Shown in pieces: positions 46,681 to 56,007 of a DNA stretch of 64,000 nucleotides (position 1 is its first letter; each line of letters starts with the position of its first letter). The DNA lies in the NCBI RefSeq assembly GCF_902832885.1, contig NZ_CADFDK010000001.1, forward strand, positions 682,001 to 746,000, in the 5' to 3' direction. The notes beneath the pieces were generated by a model. That model saw only the letters and a program-made list of their open reading frames with translations, was not told the DNA's origin and did not search any database. Source of the stretch: Burkholderia seminalis DSM 23518. GTDB lineage: Bacteria; Pseudomonadota; Gammaproteobacteria; Burkholderiales; Burkholderiaceae. The position numbers and the translations under genes were made by a program.

Positions 46681-47178
46681 TCATTTGCCGTTCGCGATGG
46701 CCGCTTCACGCTCGCGCGCGATTTCTTCCTTCTGCTCCTGCGCGGACGAACACGCCACCAGGATGCTGCAGTTCACGCGATCGAGCAGTTGCGTATTGCC
46801 CGACCCCATCCACCATCTCGACAGCCCGCTGCGGCACCGGTGGCCGACGACGACGAGATCGACCTTCAGTTCCGTCGCGAGATTCGCGATTTCGTCGATC
46901 GGATAACCGAATGCGAAATGGCCTTCGGCCTGCACGCCGCGCTCACGCAGCCAGTTCACGCCTTCCTGCAGGATTTCCCGCGCGGTTTCCTCGAACCGGC
47001 CGCACGCGACGTCCGTCAGCAGACCTGCGCTTTGCGCAATGCTCGAACGCATGTCGACAACCGACAGCAAGTGCGTTTCCGCCTTCAGGTCCATTGCGAG
47101 ATTGGCACCGCAGCGCAGTGCCTTGCGCCCTTCGAGGGTGCCGTCGTAACACAGCAAAATCTTGTTGTAACTGGCCAT
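46681..47178 (-). CDS. Universal stress protein (UspA family)
   Basis: 165 aa, longer than the minimal 140-aa domain by a C-terminal Glu/Lys/Ala tail. The start MASYNKILLCYDGTLEGRKALRCGANLA and the nucleotide-binding pattern VDLVVVGHRCRSGLSRWWMGSGNTQLL (G-x2-G-x9-G-S/T like) are those of an ATP-binding Usp. Single gene, convergent with the lexA operon and divergent from the ABC exporter. The 326-nt gap to the right (47179-47504) holds promoters for both; a TAGAAT at 47360-47365 is a possible plus-strand -10. Confidence 0.88.
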   Translation of the reverse strand: MASYNKILLCYDGTLEGRKALRCGANLAMDLKAETHLLSVVDMRSSIAQSAGLLTDVACGRFEETAREILQEGVNWLRERGVQAEGHFAFGYPIDEIANLATELKVDLVVVGHRCRSGLSRWWMGSGNTQLLDRVNCSILVACSSAQEQKEEIAREREAAIANGK

Positions 47179-47504
47179 GAAACCTCCCTATCGCGACAAC
47201 GAGCCTACGCATTCATCATGGTGCGCCGCAATTCAGGATGCAAGGGATGGAAAACGCTGATTCGCCCCGCTCGGCGCGTGCGCGATGATGCAGTGCACGA
47301 TCGGTGCCCGCATGCATCGCACCGTGCAGGCATGCCCTGAAGAGACGCAGCCGATGCACTAGAATGGCCCGTTCGTACTCCAGCGGGCCATCGCCACGCC
47401 GGCGTCGCGCGCTTCGGTCATGTCCGTGTGACACGCATTCGCGCGATCCGTTCGCTTGCCGGCCACGCATCGGATAGCCACGCGCGCCCGCTTACAACGA
47501 CAAC

Positions 47505-48425
47505 ATGCCCATGTCCGTCGCACCGATCGATTTCCGCAACGTCGAAAAACGCTATGGCGACAAGCTCGTCGTCAACGGCCTGTCCTTCAACGTGCAGGCC
47601 GGCGAATGCTACGGCCTGCTCGGCCCGAACGGCGCCGGCAAGACCACCACGCTGAAGATGCTGCTCGGCCTCGCGCATCCCGATGCCGGCACCATTTCCC
47701 TGTGCGGCGAACCGGTTCCGTCGCGTGCGCGGCATGCACGCCAGCGCGTCGGTGTCGTCCCGCAGTTCGACAATCTCGACCCCGACTTCACCGTCCGCGA
47801 GAATCTGCTCGTGTTCAGCCGCTATTTCGGGATATCGGCGCAAGCCGCGCGCGCACTCGTGCCGCCACTGCTCGAATTCGCGAAGCTCGAGAGCAAGGCC
47901 GAGGCGAAGGTCGGTGAACTGTCGGGCGGCATGCGGCGTCGCCTCACGCTCGCCCGCGCGCTCGTCAACGATCCCGACGTGCTGGTGCTCGACGAACCGA
48001 CAACGGGCCTCGATCCGCAAGCGCGGCACCTGATGTGGGAACGCTTGCGCTCGCTGCTCGCGCGCGGCAAGACGATCCTGATCACCACGCACTTCATGGA
48101 AGAAGCCGAACGCCTGTGCGACCGGCTATGCGTGATCGAGGAAGGCCGCAAGATCGCCGAGGGCGCGCCGCACGCGCTGATCGAATCGGAGATCGGCTGC
48201 GACGTGATCGAGATCTACGGGCCGGATCCGGCCGCGCTGCGCGACGAGTTGTCGGCATTCGCGAAGCGCACCGAGATCAGCGGCGAGACGCTGTTCTGCT
48301 ATGTGAGCGACGCGGAGCCGCTCAGCGCGAGACTCAAGGGTCGCACGGGGTTGCGCTATCTGCACCGCCCGGCCAATCTGGAAGATGTATTCCTGCGGCT
48401 CACGGGCCGCGAAATGCAGGACTGA
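47505..48425 (+). CDS. nodI: ABC exporter ATPase (NodI family)
   Basis: 306 aa. The ABC domain has Walker [16 protein letters not shown], signature [34 protein letters not shown] and a C-terminal extension of about 80 residues, as in NodI/DrrA. The family is named for Nod-factor export in rhizobia, but Burkholderia without nodulation genes commonly carry it. Probably moves a lipid-like or polysaccharide compound out with the permease six nt downstream. A second ATG lies two codons in. Confidence 0.85.
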   Translation: MPMSVAPIDFRNVEKRYGDKLVVNGLSFNVQAGECYGLLGPNGAGKTTTLKMLLGLAHPDAGTISLCGEPVPSRARHARQRVGVVPQFDNLDPDFTVRENLLVFSRYFGISAQAARALVPPLLEFAKLESKAEAKVGELSGGMRRRLTLARALVNDPDVLVLDEPTTGLDPQARHLMWERLRSLLARGKTILITTHFMEEAERLCDRLCVIEEGRKIAEGAPHALIESEIGCDVIEIYGPDPAALRDELSAFAKRTEISGETLFCYVSDAEPLSARLKGRTGLRYLHRPANLEDVFLRLTGREMQD

Positions 48426-48431
48426 TCGATC

Positions 48432-49265
48432 ATGGACGTGCGCAACTATTCCGCCGCCACACCGTCCGCGCCTTCGCGCGAATCACGCTTCGCGATCGCG
48501 ATGCCCGCGAACGCCACCAACTGGATTGCCGTCTGGCGTCGCAACTATCTCGTCTGGCGCAAGCTCGCGCTCGCATCGATGTTCGGCAATCTTGCCGATC
48601 CGATGATCTATCTGTTCGGGCTGGGTTTCGGGCTCGGCCTGATGCTCGGCCACGTCGACGGGGTGTCGTATATCGCGTTCCTCGCGGCCGGCACGGTCGG
48701 GTCGAGCGTGATGATGTCCGCGAGCTTCGAGTCGATGTATTCGGGTTTCTCGCGGATGCACGTGCAGCGTACCTGGGAAGCGATCATGCATACGCCGCTC
48801 GCGCTCGGCGACATCGTGCTCGGCGAGATCGTCTGGGGGGCCAGCAAGGCGATGCTGTCGGGGGTCGCGATCATGCTGGTCGCGGGTGCGCTCGGCTATG
48901 CGCGATTTCCGTCGATGCTCGCGGCGCTGCCCGTGATCGCGCTCGCGGGCCTCGCGTTTGCCAGCGTCGCGATGATCGTGACGGCGCTTGCGCCGTCCTA
49001 CGATTTCTTCATGTTTTATCAGACGCTCGTGCTGACGCCGATGCTGCTGCTGTCGGGCGTGTTCTTCCCGATCACGCAGTTGCCGCCGGTCGCGCAGCAC
49101 GCGGCCCAGGCGCTGCCGCTCGCGAACGCGGTCGAACTGATCCGGCCCGCGATGCTCGGCCGCCCGGCAACCGACATCGCGTTGCACGTCGCGGTGCTCG
49201 CCGGCTACGCGGTCGGCGGATTCGTGCTGTCCGCGTGGCTGTTCCGGCGGCGGATGATGCGCTGA
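48432..49265 (+). CDS. nodJ: ABC exporter permease (NodJ/ABC-2 type)
   Basis: 277 aa with about six hydrophobic segments. ABC-2 signatures are present: [32 protein letters not shown] at the start and [40 protein letters not shown] near the end. It forms the membrane part of the NodI exporter. Ends just before a convergent hairpin. Confidence 0.87.
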   Translation: MDVRNYSAATPSAPSRESRFAIAMPANATNWIAVWRRNYLVWRKLALASMFGNLADPMIYLFGLGFGLGLMLGHVDGVSYIAFLAAGTVGSSVMMSASFESMYSGFSRMHVQRTWEAIMHTPLALGDIVLGEIVWGASKAMLSGVAIMLVAGALGYARFPSMLAALPVIALAGLAFASVAMIVTALAPSYDFFMFYQTLVLTPMLLLSGVFFPITQLPPVAQHAAQALPLANAVELIRPAMLGRPATDIALHVAVLAGYAVGGFVLSAWLFRRRMMR

Positions 49266-49268
49266 CGG

Positions 49269-49287
49269 CCGGCGCACCAGGCGCCGG
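49269..49287. terminator. Hairpin between nodJ and the convergent unknown gene
   Basis: A 7-bp perfect stem CCGGCGC-accag-GCGCCGG lies in the 37-nt gap between two convergent stops (49265 and 49303). No T run on either strand. Confidence 0.45.
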
Positions 49288-49302
49288 TCTGATGCGACGA
49301 CG

Positions 49303-49725
49303 TTACTCGTCGTCGTCGCTCCACGGGATCTCGACGTCGGTCAGGAACGCGACGGTCGCGAGCGGGCCGCCTTCCTGGCGACCGAGCTTGCCGTCCGCGC
49401 GGTGCCATTCGACGCGGAACTGCGTACCCGGATCGTCGGCCACCAGATAGACCGAGCGCAGCTCTTCCTTGTCGGCCTCCTCCACCGGGCCGTCGAACGA
49501 CACCAGCATCTTCTGCGGCCACACGCCGTTGACGGGATCGTAAATGCGGTCGCCCTGCGGAATGTCGATGCTGGCCTCGACGCCGATCGTTGCGGAGGCC
49601 TCGATGATCATCGTGCCGAGTGCGTTCAACACGGCAGTCGCCCGCGCGGAATTGGCCTGGCGGATCGCGAGATCGCCGCGCGTCAGCGCCTTTTCGAGTC
49701 GAGGATGAATCTTCGGTTGGGTCAT
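49303..49725 (-). CDS. Unknown conserved protein
   Basis: 140 aa. No recognised domain. It begins MTQPKIHPRLEKALTRGDLAIRQANSARATAVLNAL (an amphipathic helical start). The middle has DRIYDPVNGVWPQKMLVSFDGPVEE, and the acidic C-terminus reads VEIPWSDDDE. No signal peptide or membrane helix. A good ribosome-binding site (AGGAAAA) and GC-rich codon use support a real gene. It is convergent with nodJ and 97 nt after the permease gene on the same strand. Confidence 0.7.
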   Translation of the reverse strand: MTQPKIHPRLEKALTRGDLAIRQANSARATAVLNALGTMIIEASATIGVEASIDIPQGDRIYDPVNGVWPQKMLVSFDGPVEEADKEELRSVYLVADDPGTQFRVEWHRADGKLGRQEGGPLATVAFLTDVEIPWSDDDE

Positions 49726-49821
49726 GCGTTTTCCTGTTTGCTTCTTGTAAAGGGCACCGCGCGCGTGAAGCGGCGGCGCCGGATGAATATGAATACGGCT
49801 ATCGCACCGGGCTTGCGCGCG

Positions 49822-50880
49822 TCAGAACCCGAGCGCGAGCGCGAGCAAGCCGCTCACGATCCCGAATACGACAACGAGCGTCGCGACGATCGCCAGCATG
49901 TACGGCTTGAACGAGCGCGCGAGCATCGCGAGCGACGGCACGCTGATCGGCGGCAGCGTCATCAGCAGCGCGGCGGCCGGGCCGACACCCATGCCGAGCG
50001 ACAGCATCGCCTGGATGATCGGCACCTCGCCGGCCGTCGGGATCACGAACAGCATGCCCGCGACCGCGAATGCGACGATCCAGCCGAGATGATTGCCGAT
50101 GTCCGGGCCGATATGCGGGAACAGCCATGCGCGCGCGGCGCCAAGCAGCAGCACGAGCACGATGTATTCGGGCACGAGTCGCACGGCCATGCGCGCGAGC
50201 AGCTTCACCCAGCGGACGAACGGATTGCCGGCCGCGGCCTGCTCGGCCGCCAGCGCGGCGAGCTGCGCATCGTCGATGCTGCGGTCTTCAGGCCGCGCGA
50301 TGCGGTTCAGCAGATAGCCGATCCCGAACACCATCGCGATACCGAGCACGAGGCGCAGCGCGCTCCAGTGCCAGCCGAGCACGAAACCCATGAACACCAG
50401 CGCGGCCGGGTTCAGCACCGTGTTACCGAGCCAGAACGCGACCGCGCCGCCCGGCGACGCATGGCGTGCACGCAGCCCCGCGACGACCGGCGCCGCGCAG
50501 CACGTGCACATCATCCCGGGCAGCGACAGCAGGCCGCCCGCGGCAACGCTGCCGAATCCGGTCCGGCCCAGCACGCGCGCGACCCAGTGCGCGGGCAGCA
50601 GCGCCTGCACGGCCGAGCCGAGCAGCAGGCCGAGCACCATCGCCTGCCAGATCGCCTTGCCGTACGCCCAGGCGTAGTCGAGCGCGGCCTTCAACGACGG
50701 CTCGGGGGCGCTCGCCGACGTGCCCATCAGGATCGACTGGCCGATCGAATGGTGCTCGGCGGCGACGAACGCCTTGTTGTAGTACGGAAACCATTTCACA
50801 TAGAACAGTCCCGCGACCGCGATCAGCAGGAAGGTCATCCAGCCGAGCGCCGGATTGGGTTGGGTGCGTGTGGTCGTCAT
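49822..50880 (-). CDS. Permease with conserved Cys motif (PF03773/DUF318-like)
   Basis: 352 aa with about eight transmembrane helices. The motif GMMCTCCAAPVVAGLR (residues about 122-137) is characteristic of this permease family, which includes organoarsenical (ArsP-like) permeases and many uncharacterised members. WLGNTVLNPAALVFMGFVLGW and AGEVPIIQAMLSLGMG repeat the pattern. Substrate unknown; the clustered Cys suggest a thiophilic ligand. The ATG overlaps the selenouridine-synthase stop (ATGA), so the pair is coupled. Confidence 0.8.
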   Translation of the reverse strand: MTTTRTQPNPALGWMTFLLIAVAGLFYVKWFPYYNKAFVAAEHHSIGQSILMGTSASAPEPSLKAALDYAWAYGKAIWQAMVLGLLLGSAVQALLPAHWVARVLGRTGFGSVAAGGLLSLPGMMCTCCAAPVVAGLRARHASPGGAVAFWLGNTVLNPAALVFMGFVLGWHWSALRLVLGIAMVFGIGYLLNRIARPEDRSIDDAQLAALAAEQAAAGNPFVRWVKLLARMAVRLVPEYIVLVLLLGAARAWLFPHIGPDIGNHLGWIVAFAVAGMLFVIPTAGEVPIIQAMLSLGMGVGPAAALLMTLPPISVPSLAMLARSFKPYMLAIVATLVVVFGIVSGLLALALGF

Positions 50881-52004
50881 CGTGTAGTCGTCGATTGGTC
50901 TTTGTCGGTTTTGGATTGCGTGCCCGCGGCAAGCGCGGCCGATGCGGGCAACCCGGCTCGCGCGAGTTCGGCCAGCAGCGTGCGCGCCTGATCGCGCACG
51001 TCGGCGGCGTTGGGCCGGAACGTGAACGTCAGCGCCCGGTTCGGCTTGTTGTAGACCGCGCGGTAGGTTCGTGCGTAGGCGGGATCGTAATGCCTGTCGA
51101 TCAGTTCGGTGAACAGTTCGGCGCGCGCGTTCGCATCGATCAACGCCTTCCAGTGCGTCACCTGTTCACGGCTATGCAGGCCGATCAGCCGATGAAGTTG
51201 CGCCTTGAACGCGTCCGGTTCGTCGAACAGGTGCGCGTAATCGTCGAGAAGGAACGCGATCCGTTCGTCGTGCGCCGCCTCGACATGTACCCACGGGCCG
51301 GCATGAAACGCTTCGATCAGCGCGATCGGCAACTGCACGAGCCCGATCCTGCGGCTTTCCGATTCGACGAACACCGGCCATTCGGGGTCGAAACGTGCAA
51401 GCGTTTCGACGAGCCCCGAATCGAACCCCTTCTGCGCGGGCTGCGGCTTGCCCGGCAGCGCGCCGAGCAGCGAGCCGCGATGGCACGCGAGCGCCTCGAG
51501 ATCGAGCGTCTGTGCGCCTACGTCGCGCAATGCGTTCAGCAGGCGCGTCTTGCCGCAGCCGGTATGGCCGACGAGCGCGATGTAGCGAAAGCGCGTCGGC
51601 AGCGAATCGAGCGTCGCGCACACCGACTGGCGGTACGACTTGTACCCGCCGTCGAGCTGGCGCGCCTTCCAGCCGATCAGGTTGAACCAGGTCGTCATCG
51701 AGCCCGAGCGCTTGCCGCCGCGCCAGCAGTAGATCAGCGGCCGCCAGTTGCGCGGCCGGTCGGCGAACGTCGTGTCGAGATGGCGCGCGATGTTGCGCGC
51801 GACCATCGCCGCCCCGACGCGCGTCGCCTCGTACGGCGATACCTGGCGGTACATCGTGCCGACGAGCACGCGCTCCTCGTTGCTGAGCACGGGCGCGTTC
51901 AGCGCGCCGGGGATATGATCCTCGGCGAACTCGAGCGGCGTGCGCACGTCGATGATCTCGTCGAACTCGCCGGCGCGATCGAGGGTGACAATCAGGTTCT
52001 TCAA
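50877..52004 (-). CDS. mnmH: tRNA 2-selenouridine synthase
   Basis: 375 aa, near the usual 360-370. The N-terminal rhodanese domain has its catalytic Cys 93 in IYCWRGGKRSGS. The C-terminal P-loop domain has GHTGCGKT (146-153). The family (SelU/YbbB) swaps sulfur for selenium at wobble position 34 of certain tRNAs, with geranylation as an intermediate, using selenophosphate from SelD. No selD or selA lies in the window. The start is TTG with no strong ribosome-binding site; a CTG five codons upstream is an alternative. Confidence 0.9.
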   Translation of the reverse strand: MKNLIVTLDRAGEFDEIIDVRTPLEFAEDHIPGALNAPVLSNEERVLVGTMYRQVSPYEATRVGAAMVARNIARHLDTTFADRPRNWRPLIYCWRGGKRSGSMTTWFNLIGWKARQLDGGYKSYRQSVCATLDSLPTRFRYIALVGHTGCGKTRLLNALRDVGAQTLDLEALACHRGSLLGALPGKPQPAQKGFDSGLVETLARFDPEWPVFVESESRRIGLVQLPIALIEAFHAGPWVHVEAAHDERIAFLLDDYAHLFDEPDAFKAQLHRLIGLHSREQVTHWKALIDANARAELFTELIDRHYDPAYARTYRAVYNKPNRALTFTFRPNAADVRDQARTLLAELARAGLPASAALAAGTQSKTDKDQSTTTR

Positions 52005-52073
52005 TTTGGCGTCGAACAGGGGCGATGCGGCTCGAAGAGCCGCATGGGCACGGAAGGCGGATTGACGATTATC

Positions 52074-53021
52074 TCACGGCCGGCGTCTCGGGCCGCGCTC
52101 GGCCGTCGGCGGCGTCGATGCAACCCGCATCGCGTCGATCAGGTGGTCGCGGAACGCACGTACCGACGCGGGCAGATCGCGCCCCGCCATCGTCTGCACC
52201 TGGATGCTGCGCTCGCGCAGCTGCGGGTTCGTCACGGGCACGACGACGAAACCGTCCGCATCGAAACGGTCGCGTACCGACAGCAGCCCCGTGAACATCA
52301 CCGCCCCCGTGCGCCGCGCGTAGCCGTACATCGCCGCCGTGTTGTTGCTCGTCAGTTCGGGCTCGAGCAGCAGCCCGTCGAGCGCGCACGCAATGTCGAT
52401 CAGCTGGCGCACCGTCGTGCCGGCCTCGGGCAGCGCATGCGCGTGCCGCGCGACATCGGCGAGCGACACCGCGTCGCGCGTCGCGAGCGGATGATCGTGC
52501 CGCACCAGCGCGAAGACCGGCGCGCGCTCGGTATGCTCGACGCGCACGCCCTTCTCCGGTGCAAGACTGAACGTCAGCGCGATGTCCGCATCGCCGTCGC
52601 GCACGCGCCGCGTCGCTTCCGCCGGCGACACGACCCACATGGTGAAATCGACGCCCGGGTGGCGCGCCTTGAAGCTTGCGAGCGCGCCGGGCAGAAAATC
52701 GATCGCGAACCCTTCGGAACACGCGATCTTCAGCAGGCTGCCGTGCAGCGCGTCGAGGCCGCCGATGTCCTTCATCACGTGCTCGGCTTCCAGCAGGCTG
52801 CGCTGCGCGAACGCCAGCAGCCGCTCGCCGGCCTCCGACAGCGCCATCCCGCGCGGCCGCCGCTCGAAGAGCGGCGCGCCGAGCTCGCTCTCGAGCTTCG
52901 CGATCTGCCGGCTGATCGCCGACACGGCCACGTGCAGCCGCGCGGACGCGTCGCTGATCGAGCCGGTGCGCGCCACTTCGACGAAATACCGCAACGCCAG
53001 GCCATGCAGGAAAGCCGCCAT
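52074..53021 (-). CDS. LysR-family regulator (divergent from the M20 peptidase gene)
   Basis: 315 aa from an ATG with ribosome-binding site GGAG. The helix-turn-helix is LRYFVEVARTGSISDASARLHVAVSAISRQIAKLESELGAPLFERRPRGMALSEAGERLL. The effector domain follows (GSLLKIACSEGFAIDFLPGALASFKARHPGVDF). It is divergent from the M20/MFS pair, so it probably controls their expression in response to a peptide-like or amide substrate. A seven-codon longer start exists upstream without a better ribosome-binding site. Confidence 0.87.
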   Translation of the reverse strand: MAAFLHGLALRYFVEVARTGSISDASARLHVAVSAISRQIAKLESELGAPLFERRPRGMALSEAGERLLAFAQRSLLEAEHVMKDIGGLDALHGSLLKIACSEGFAIDFLPGALASFKARHPGVDFTMWVVSPAEATRRVRDGDADIALTFSLAPEKGVRVEHTERAPVFALVRHDHPLATRDAVSLADVARHAHALPEAGTTVRQLIDIACALDGLLLEPELTSNNTAAMYGYARRTGAVMFTGLLSVRDRFDADGFVVVPVTNPQLRERSIQVQTMAGRDLPASVRAFRDHLIDAMRVASTPPTAERGPRRRP

Positions 53022-53093
53022 CGTTCTGTCTCCGCGCCGCATCCGGCCGCGCCGCTTTGCCTTTTCGGCAAAGAAAGGTTCGAAATTCGATCA

Positions 53094-53122
53094 TTGTGAC
53101 AAAAAAAACGGCTTCCTAGAAT
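53094..53122 (+). promoter_or_regulatory. Sigma-70-type promoter for the M20 peptidase gene
   Basis: TTGTGA (-35, 53094-53099), a 17-nt spacer and TAGAAT (-10, 53117-53122) lie 65 nt before the TTG start. An A8 tract fills the start of the spacer, and TTCGAAATTCGATC just upstream may be a regulator site. Both hexamers differ from consensus by one or two bases. Confidence 0.7.
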
Positions 53123-53186
53123 CGATCGCACTTCACGTTGCATGCGCGGTCCGCGCGTGTAGCGCCCCCGTCAGAGGAGATACGAC

Positions 53187-54608
53187 TTGAGCCGTACCGC
53201 CGCCATCCAGCACGCGCTGAACCAGTTCGAATCCGGCGCGTTCTTCACGACCCTGAGCCGCCGCGTCGGCCTGCGCACCGAAAGCCAGGACAGCGGCAAC
53301 GACGCCGCGCTGCGCGCGTACCTGACCGACGAGATCGCACCCGAGGCCGCCCGCCTCGGCTTCACCTCGCGGATCGTCGACAACCCCGTCGCTGGCGGCG
53401 GCCCGTTCCTGCTCGCGTCGCGCCATGAAGACGATGCACTGCCGACCGTGCTGATCTACGGCCACGGCGACGTCGTGCGCGGCTACGACGCGCAGTGGCG
53501 CGCGCCGCTGTCGCCGTGGACGCTGACGGCCGACGGCGACCGCTGGTATGGCCGCGGCAGCGCCGACAACAAGGGCCAGCACACCATCAACCTCGCCGCG
53601 CTCGCAAGCGTGCTCGACGCACGCGGCGGCCGGCTCGGCTTCAACGCGAAACTGCTGATCGAAATGGGCGAGGAAACGGGGTCGCCGGGGCTCGACGCGC
53701 TGTGCCGTCAGGCGCGCGACGCGCTCGCGGCCGACGTGCTGATCGCGTCCGACGGCCCGCGCATCGCCGCCGCGCGCCCGACCGTGTTCCTCGGCTCGCG
53801 CGGCTCGGTCAACTTCAAGCTGAGCCTGCGCGCCCGCGACGGCGCACACCATTCCGGCAACTGGGGCGGGTTGTTGCGCAATCCGGCGATCGTGCTCGCG
53901 CATGCGCTTGCGAGCCTCGTCGACGCGCGCGGCGCGATTCGCGTCGAGGGACTTCGCCCGCCGCCGATCCCGGCCGCCGTGCGCGACGCGCTCGCCGACC
54001 TTTCCGTCGGCGGCGGCCCGGGCGACCCGGCCCTCGATGCCGACTGGGGCGAGCCCGGCCTCACCGCGGCCGAGCGCGTGTTCGGCTGGAACACGTTCGA
54101 GATCCTCGCATTCAAGGCCGGCAATCCCGAGCATCCCGTCAACGCGATCCCGCCCGTCGCGTACGCGCACTGCCAGTTGCGTTTCGTCGTCGGCACCGAC
54201 TGGGAAGCGCTGCATGCGCACCTGCGCGCGCACCTCGACGCGCACGGGTTCACCGACATCGAAATCGACGTCGAACGCGGCGCGCCGGCCACGCGTGTGC
54301 CGCCGGACGATCCGTGGGTCCGCTGGGCCGTCGCGTCGCTGGCGCGCACCACCGGCAAGAAGCCCGCGATCCTGCCGAATCTCGGCGGCACGCTGCCGAA
54401 CGAGGTGTTCGCCGACACGCTCGGGCTGCCGACGCTATGGGTGCCGCACTCGTACCCGGCGTGCTCGCAACACGCGCCCGACGAGCACCTGCTCGCGAGC
54501 GTCGTCAGCGAGGGGCTGCAGATGATGGCCGGCCTCTTCTGGGATCTCGGCGACGACGCGCCGCCCGTTCGCCGCGCGGCATCCGCCGCGGCCGGCGCTG
54601 CCCTGTAA
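53187..54608 (+). CDS. M20 family metallopeptidase / deacylase
   Basis: 473 aa with a TTG start and ribosome-binding site AGAGGAGA. Zinc-site motifs are complete: YGHGDVVRG (His/Asp), RGSADNKGQ (bridging Asp), LIEMGEETGSPG (catalytic Glu) and ASDGPR (Asp), with a C-terminal ligand His in SYPACSQHAPDEH. The dimerisation domain is present. Such enzymes hydrolyse dipeptides, acyl-amino acids or related amides in the cytosol. It is followed 35 nt later by an MFS transporter, suggesting uptake and hydrolysis of one substrate. Confidence 0.88.
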   Translation: MSRTAAIQHALNQFESGAFFTTLSRRVGLRTESQDSGNDAALRAYLTDEIAPEAARLGFTSRIVDNPVAGGGPFLLASRHEDDALPTVLIYGHGDVVRGYDAQWRAPLSPWTLTADGDRWYGRGSADNKGQHTINLAALASVLDARGGRLGFNAKLLIEMGEETGSPGLDALCRQARDALAADVLIASDGPRIAAARPTVFLGSRGSVNFKLSLRARDGAHHSGNWGGLLRNPAIVLAHALASLVDARGAIRVEGLRPPPIPAAVRDALADLSVGGGPGDPALDADWGEPGLTAAERVFGWNTFEILAFKAGNPEHPVNAIPPVAYAHCQLRFVVGTDWEALHAHLRAHLDAHGFTDIEIDVERGAPATRVPPDDPWVRWAVASLARTTGKKPAILPNLGGTLPNEVFADTLGLPTLWVPHSYPACSQHAPDEHLLASVVSEGLQMMAGLFWDLGDDAPPVRRAASAAAGAAL

Positions 54609-54643
54609 CGCGCTTTGCCCCTTTCTCGGGACCTGCCCATACG

Positions 54644-55930
54644 ATGAACACGACCACCCTGACCTCGCAGGACGCCGCCCGCCCCAGCGCGGCGAAGATC
54701 CGGCGCATCATCTTCGCGGCGTCGATCGGGAACGCGCTCGAATGGTTCGACCTGATCGTCTACGGCTTCTTCGCGGTGACGATCGCCAAGCTGTTCTTCC
54801 CCGCGACGAGCGAAGCGACGTCGCTGATGCTGACGCTCGGCACGTTCGGGCTGTCCTACCTGATCCGGCCGATCGGCGGTTTCGTGCTCGGTGCCTATGC
54901 GGACCGCGCGGGCCGCAAGGCATCGCTGCTGCTGTCGATCGCGATGATGATGGCCGGCACGTTGCTGATCGCGCTGATGCCGACCTACGCGTCGATCGGC
55001 ATTCTCGCGCCGCTCGGGATCATGCTGTCGCGGTTGATGCAGGGCTTTTCCGCCGGCGGCGAATTCGCGAGCTCGACCGCGTTCCTCGTCGAACACGCGC
55101 CGCAGCGGCGCGGCTTCATGTCGAGCTGGCAGTTCGCGAGCCAGGGCCTCGCGACACTGCTCGCGTCGGGCTTCGGCGCATTGCTGACGGCCACGCTGAC
55201 ACCCGCGCAGCTCGAAAGCTGGGGCTGGCGCGTGCCGTTCCTGTTCGGGCTCGCGATCGGCCCGGTCGGGCTGTATATCCGCCGTTATGTCGACGAAGGC
55301 GTCGAGTTCAAGACGCAGGCGCGCTCCGAAGCGCCGGTGCGCGAGCTGTTCGCGGAGCAGAAGGTGCGGGTGCTGCTGTCGATCGGCGCGCTCGTGATCT
55401 CGACCGCGATCAACTACATGATCCTGTACATGCCGACTTACGCGATCAAGCAGCTCGGGCTGCCTGCGTCGACCGGATTCGCGGCAACGCTCGCGACCGG
55501 CTTCGTGCTGACGCTCGTCACGCCGGTCGTCGGCCATCTGTCAGACAGCACCGGGCGCATCCGCATGATGGCGGCCGCGGCATTGCTGATGCTCGGCACC
55601 GTGTGGCCGACGTTCGCGTGGCTGACACATCACGCGTCGTTCGCGACGATGCTCGCCGCACTGGTCTGGATCGGCGTGCTGAAGGCGATGTACTGCGGCG
55701 CGCTGCCGGCGCTGATGGCCGAACTGTTCCCGTCGCAGACGCGCGCAACGGGGCTCGCGGTCAGCTACAACACGGGCGTCACGTTGTTCGGCGGCTTTGC
55801 GCCGTTCATGATCACCTGGCTGATCAGCGCGACCGGCAACCGGCTGTCGCCCGCGCTCTATCTGATGGGCTGCGCGGTGCTGAGCCTCGCCGCGCTGTTC
55901 GTCGCGCGCACGCGGCTCAAGATGCGATAA
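54644..55930 (+). CDS. MFS metabolite:H+ symporter (MHS family)
   Basis: 428 aa with about 12 transmembrane segments. The MHS signatures are IGNALEWFDLIVYGFFAVTIAKLFFPA, RPIGGFVLGAYADRAGRKASLL and LMQGFSAGGEFASSTAFLVE, and LSDSTGRIRMM. Probably imports the substrate hydrolysed by the M20 enzyme, or a related carboxylate. Downstream it converges with the aldo/keto reductase gene, separated by GC-rich inverted repeats. Confidence 0.86.
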   Translation: MNTTTLTSQDAARPSAAKIRRIIFAASIGNALEWFDLIVYGFFAVTIAKLFFPATSEATSLMLTLGTFGLSYLIRPIGGFVLGAYADRAGRKASLLLSIAMMMAGTLLIALMPTYASIGILAPLGIMLSRLMQGFSAGGEFASSTAFLVEHAPQRRGFMSSWQFASQGLATLLASGFGALLTATLTPAQLESWGWRVPFLFGLAIGPVGLYIRRYVDEGVEFKTQARSEAPVRELFAEQKVRVLLSIGALVISTAINYMILYMPTYAIKQLGLPASTGFAATLATGFVLTLVTPVVGHLSDSTGRIRMMAAAALLMLGTVWPTFAWLTHHASFATMLAALVWIGVLKAMYCGALPALMAELFPSQTRATGLAVSYNTGVTLFGGFAPFMITWLISATGNRLSPALYLMGCAVLSLAALFVARTRLKMR

Positions 55931-55996
55931 CCCGGGCAGCGGCAGCGCGTCGCTGCGCCGCCGGTGCGGCCGGCCGCGGCATCGCTGCCGCCCGGG
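55931..55996. terminator. GC-rich inverted repeats between convergent genes
   Basis: CCCGGG (55931-55936) and CGGCAG (55940-55945) can pair with CTGCCG (55985-55990) and CCCGGG (55991-55996), with further short repeats inside. It occupies the 77-nt gap between the MFS and aldo/keto reductase stops. No T run; bidirectional termination is a guess. Confidence 0.35.
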
Positions 55997-56007
55997 CCGC
56001 GCGTCGT

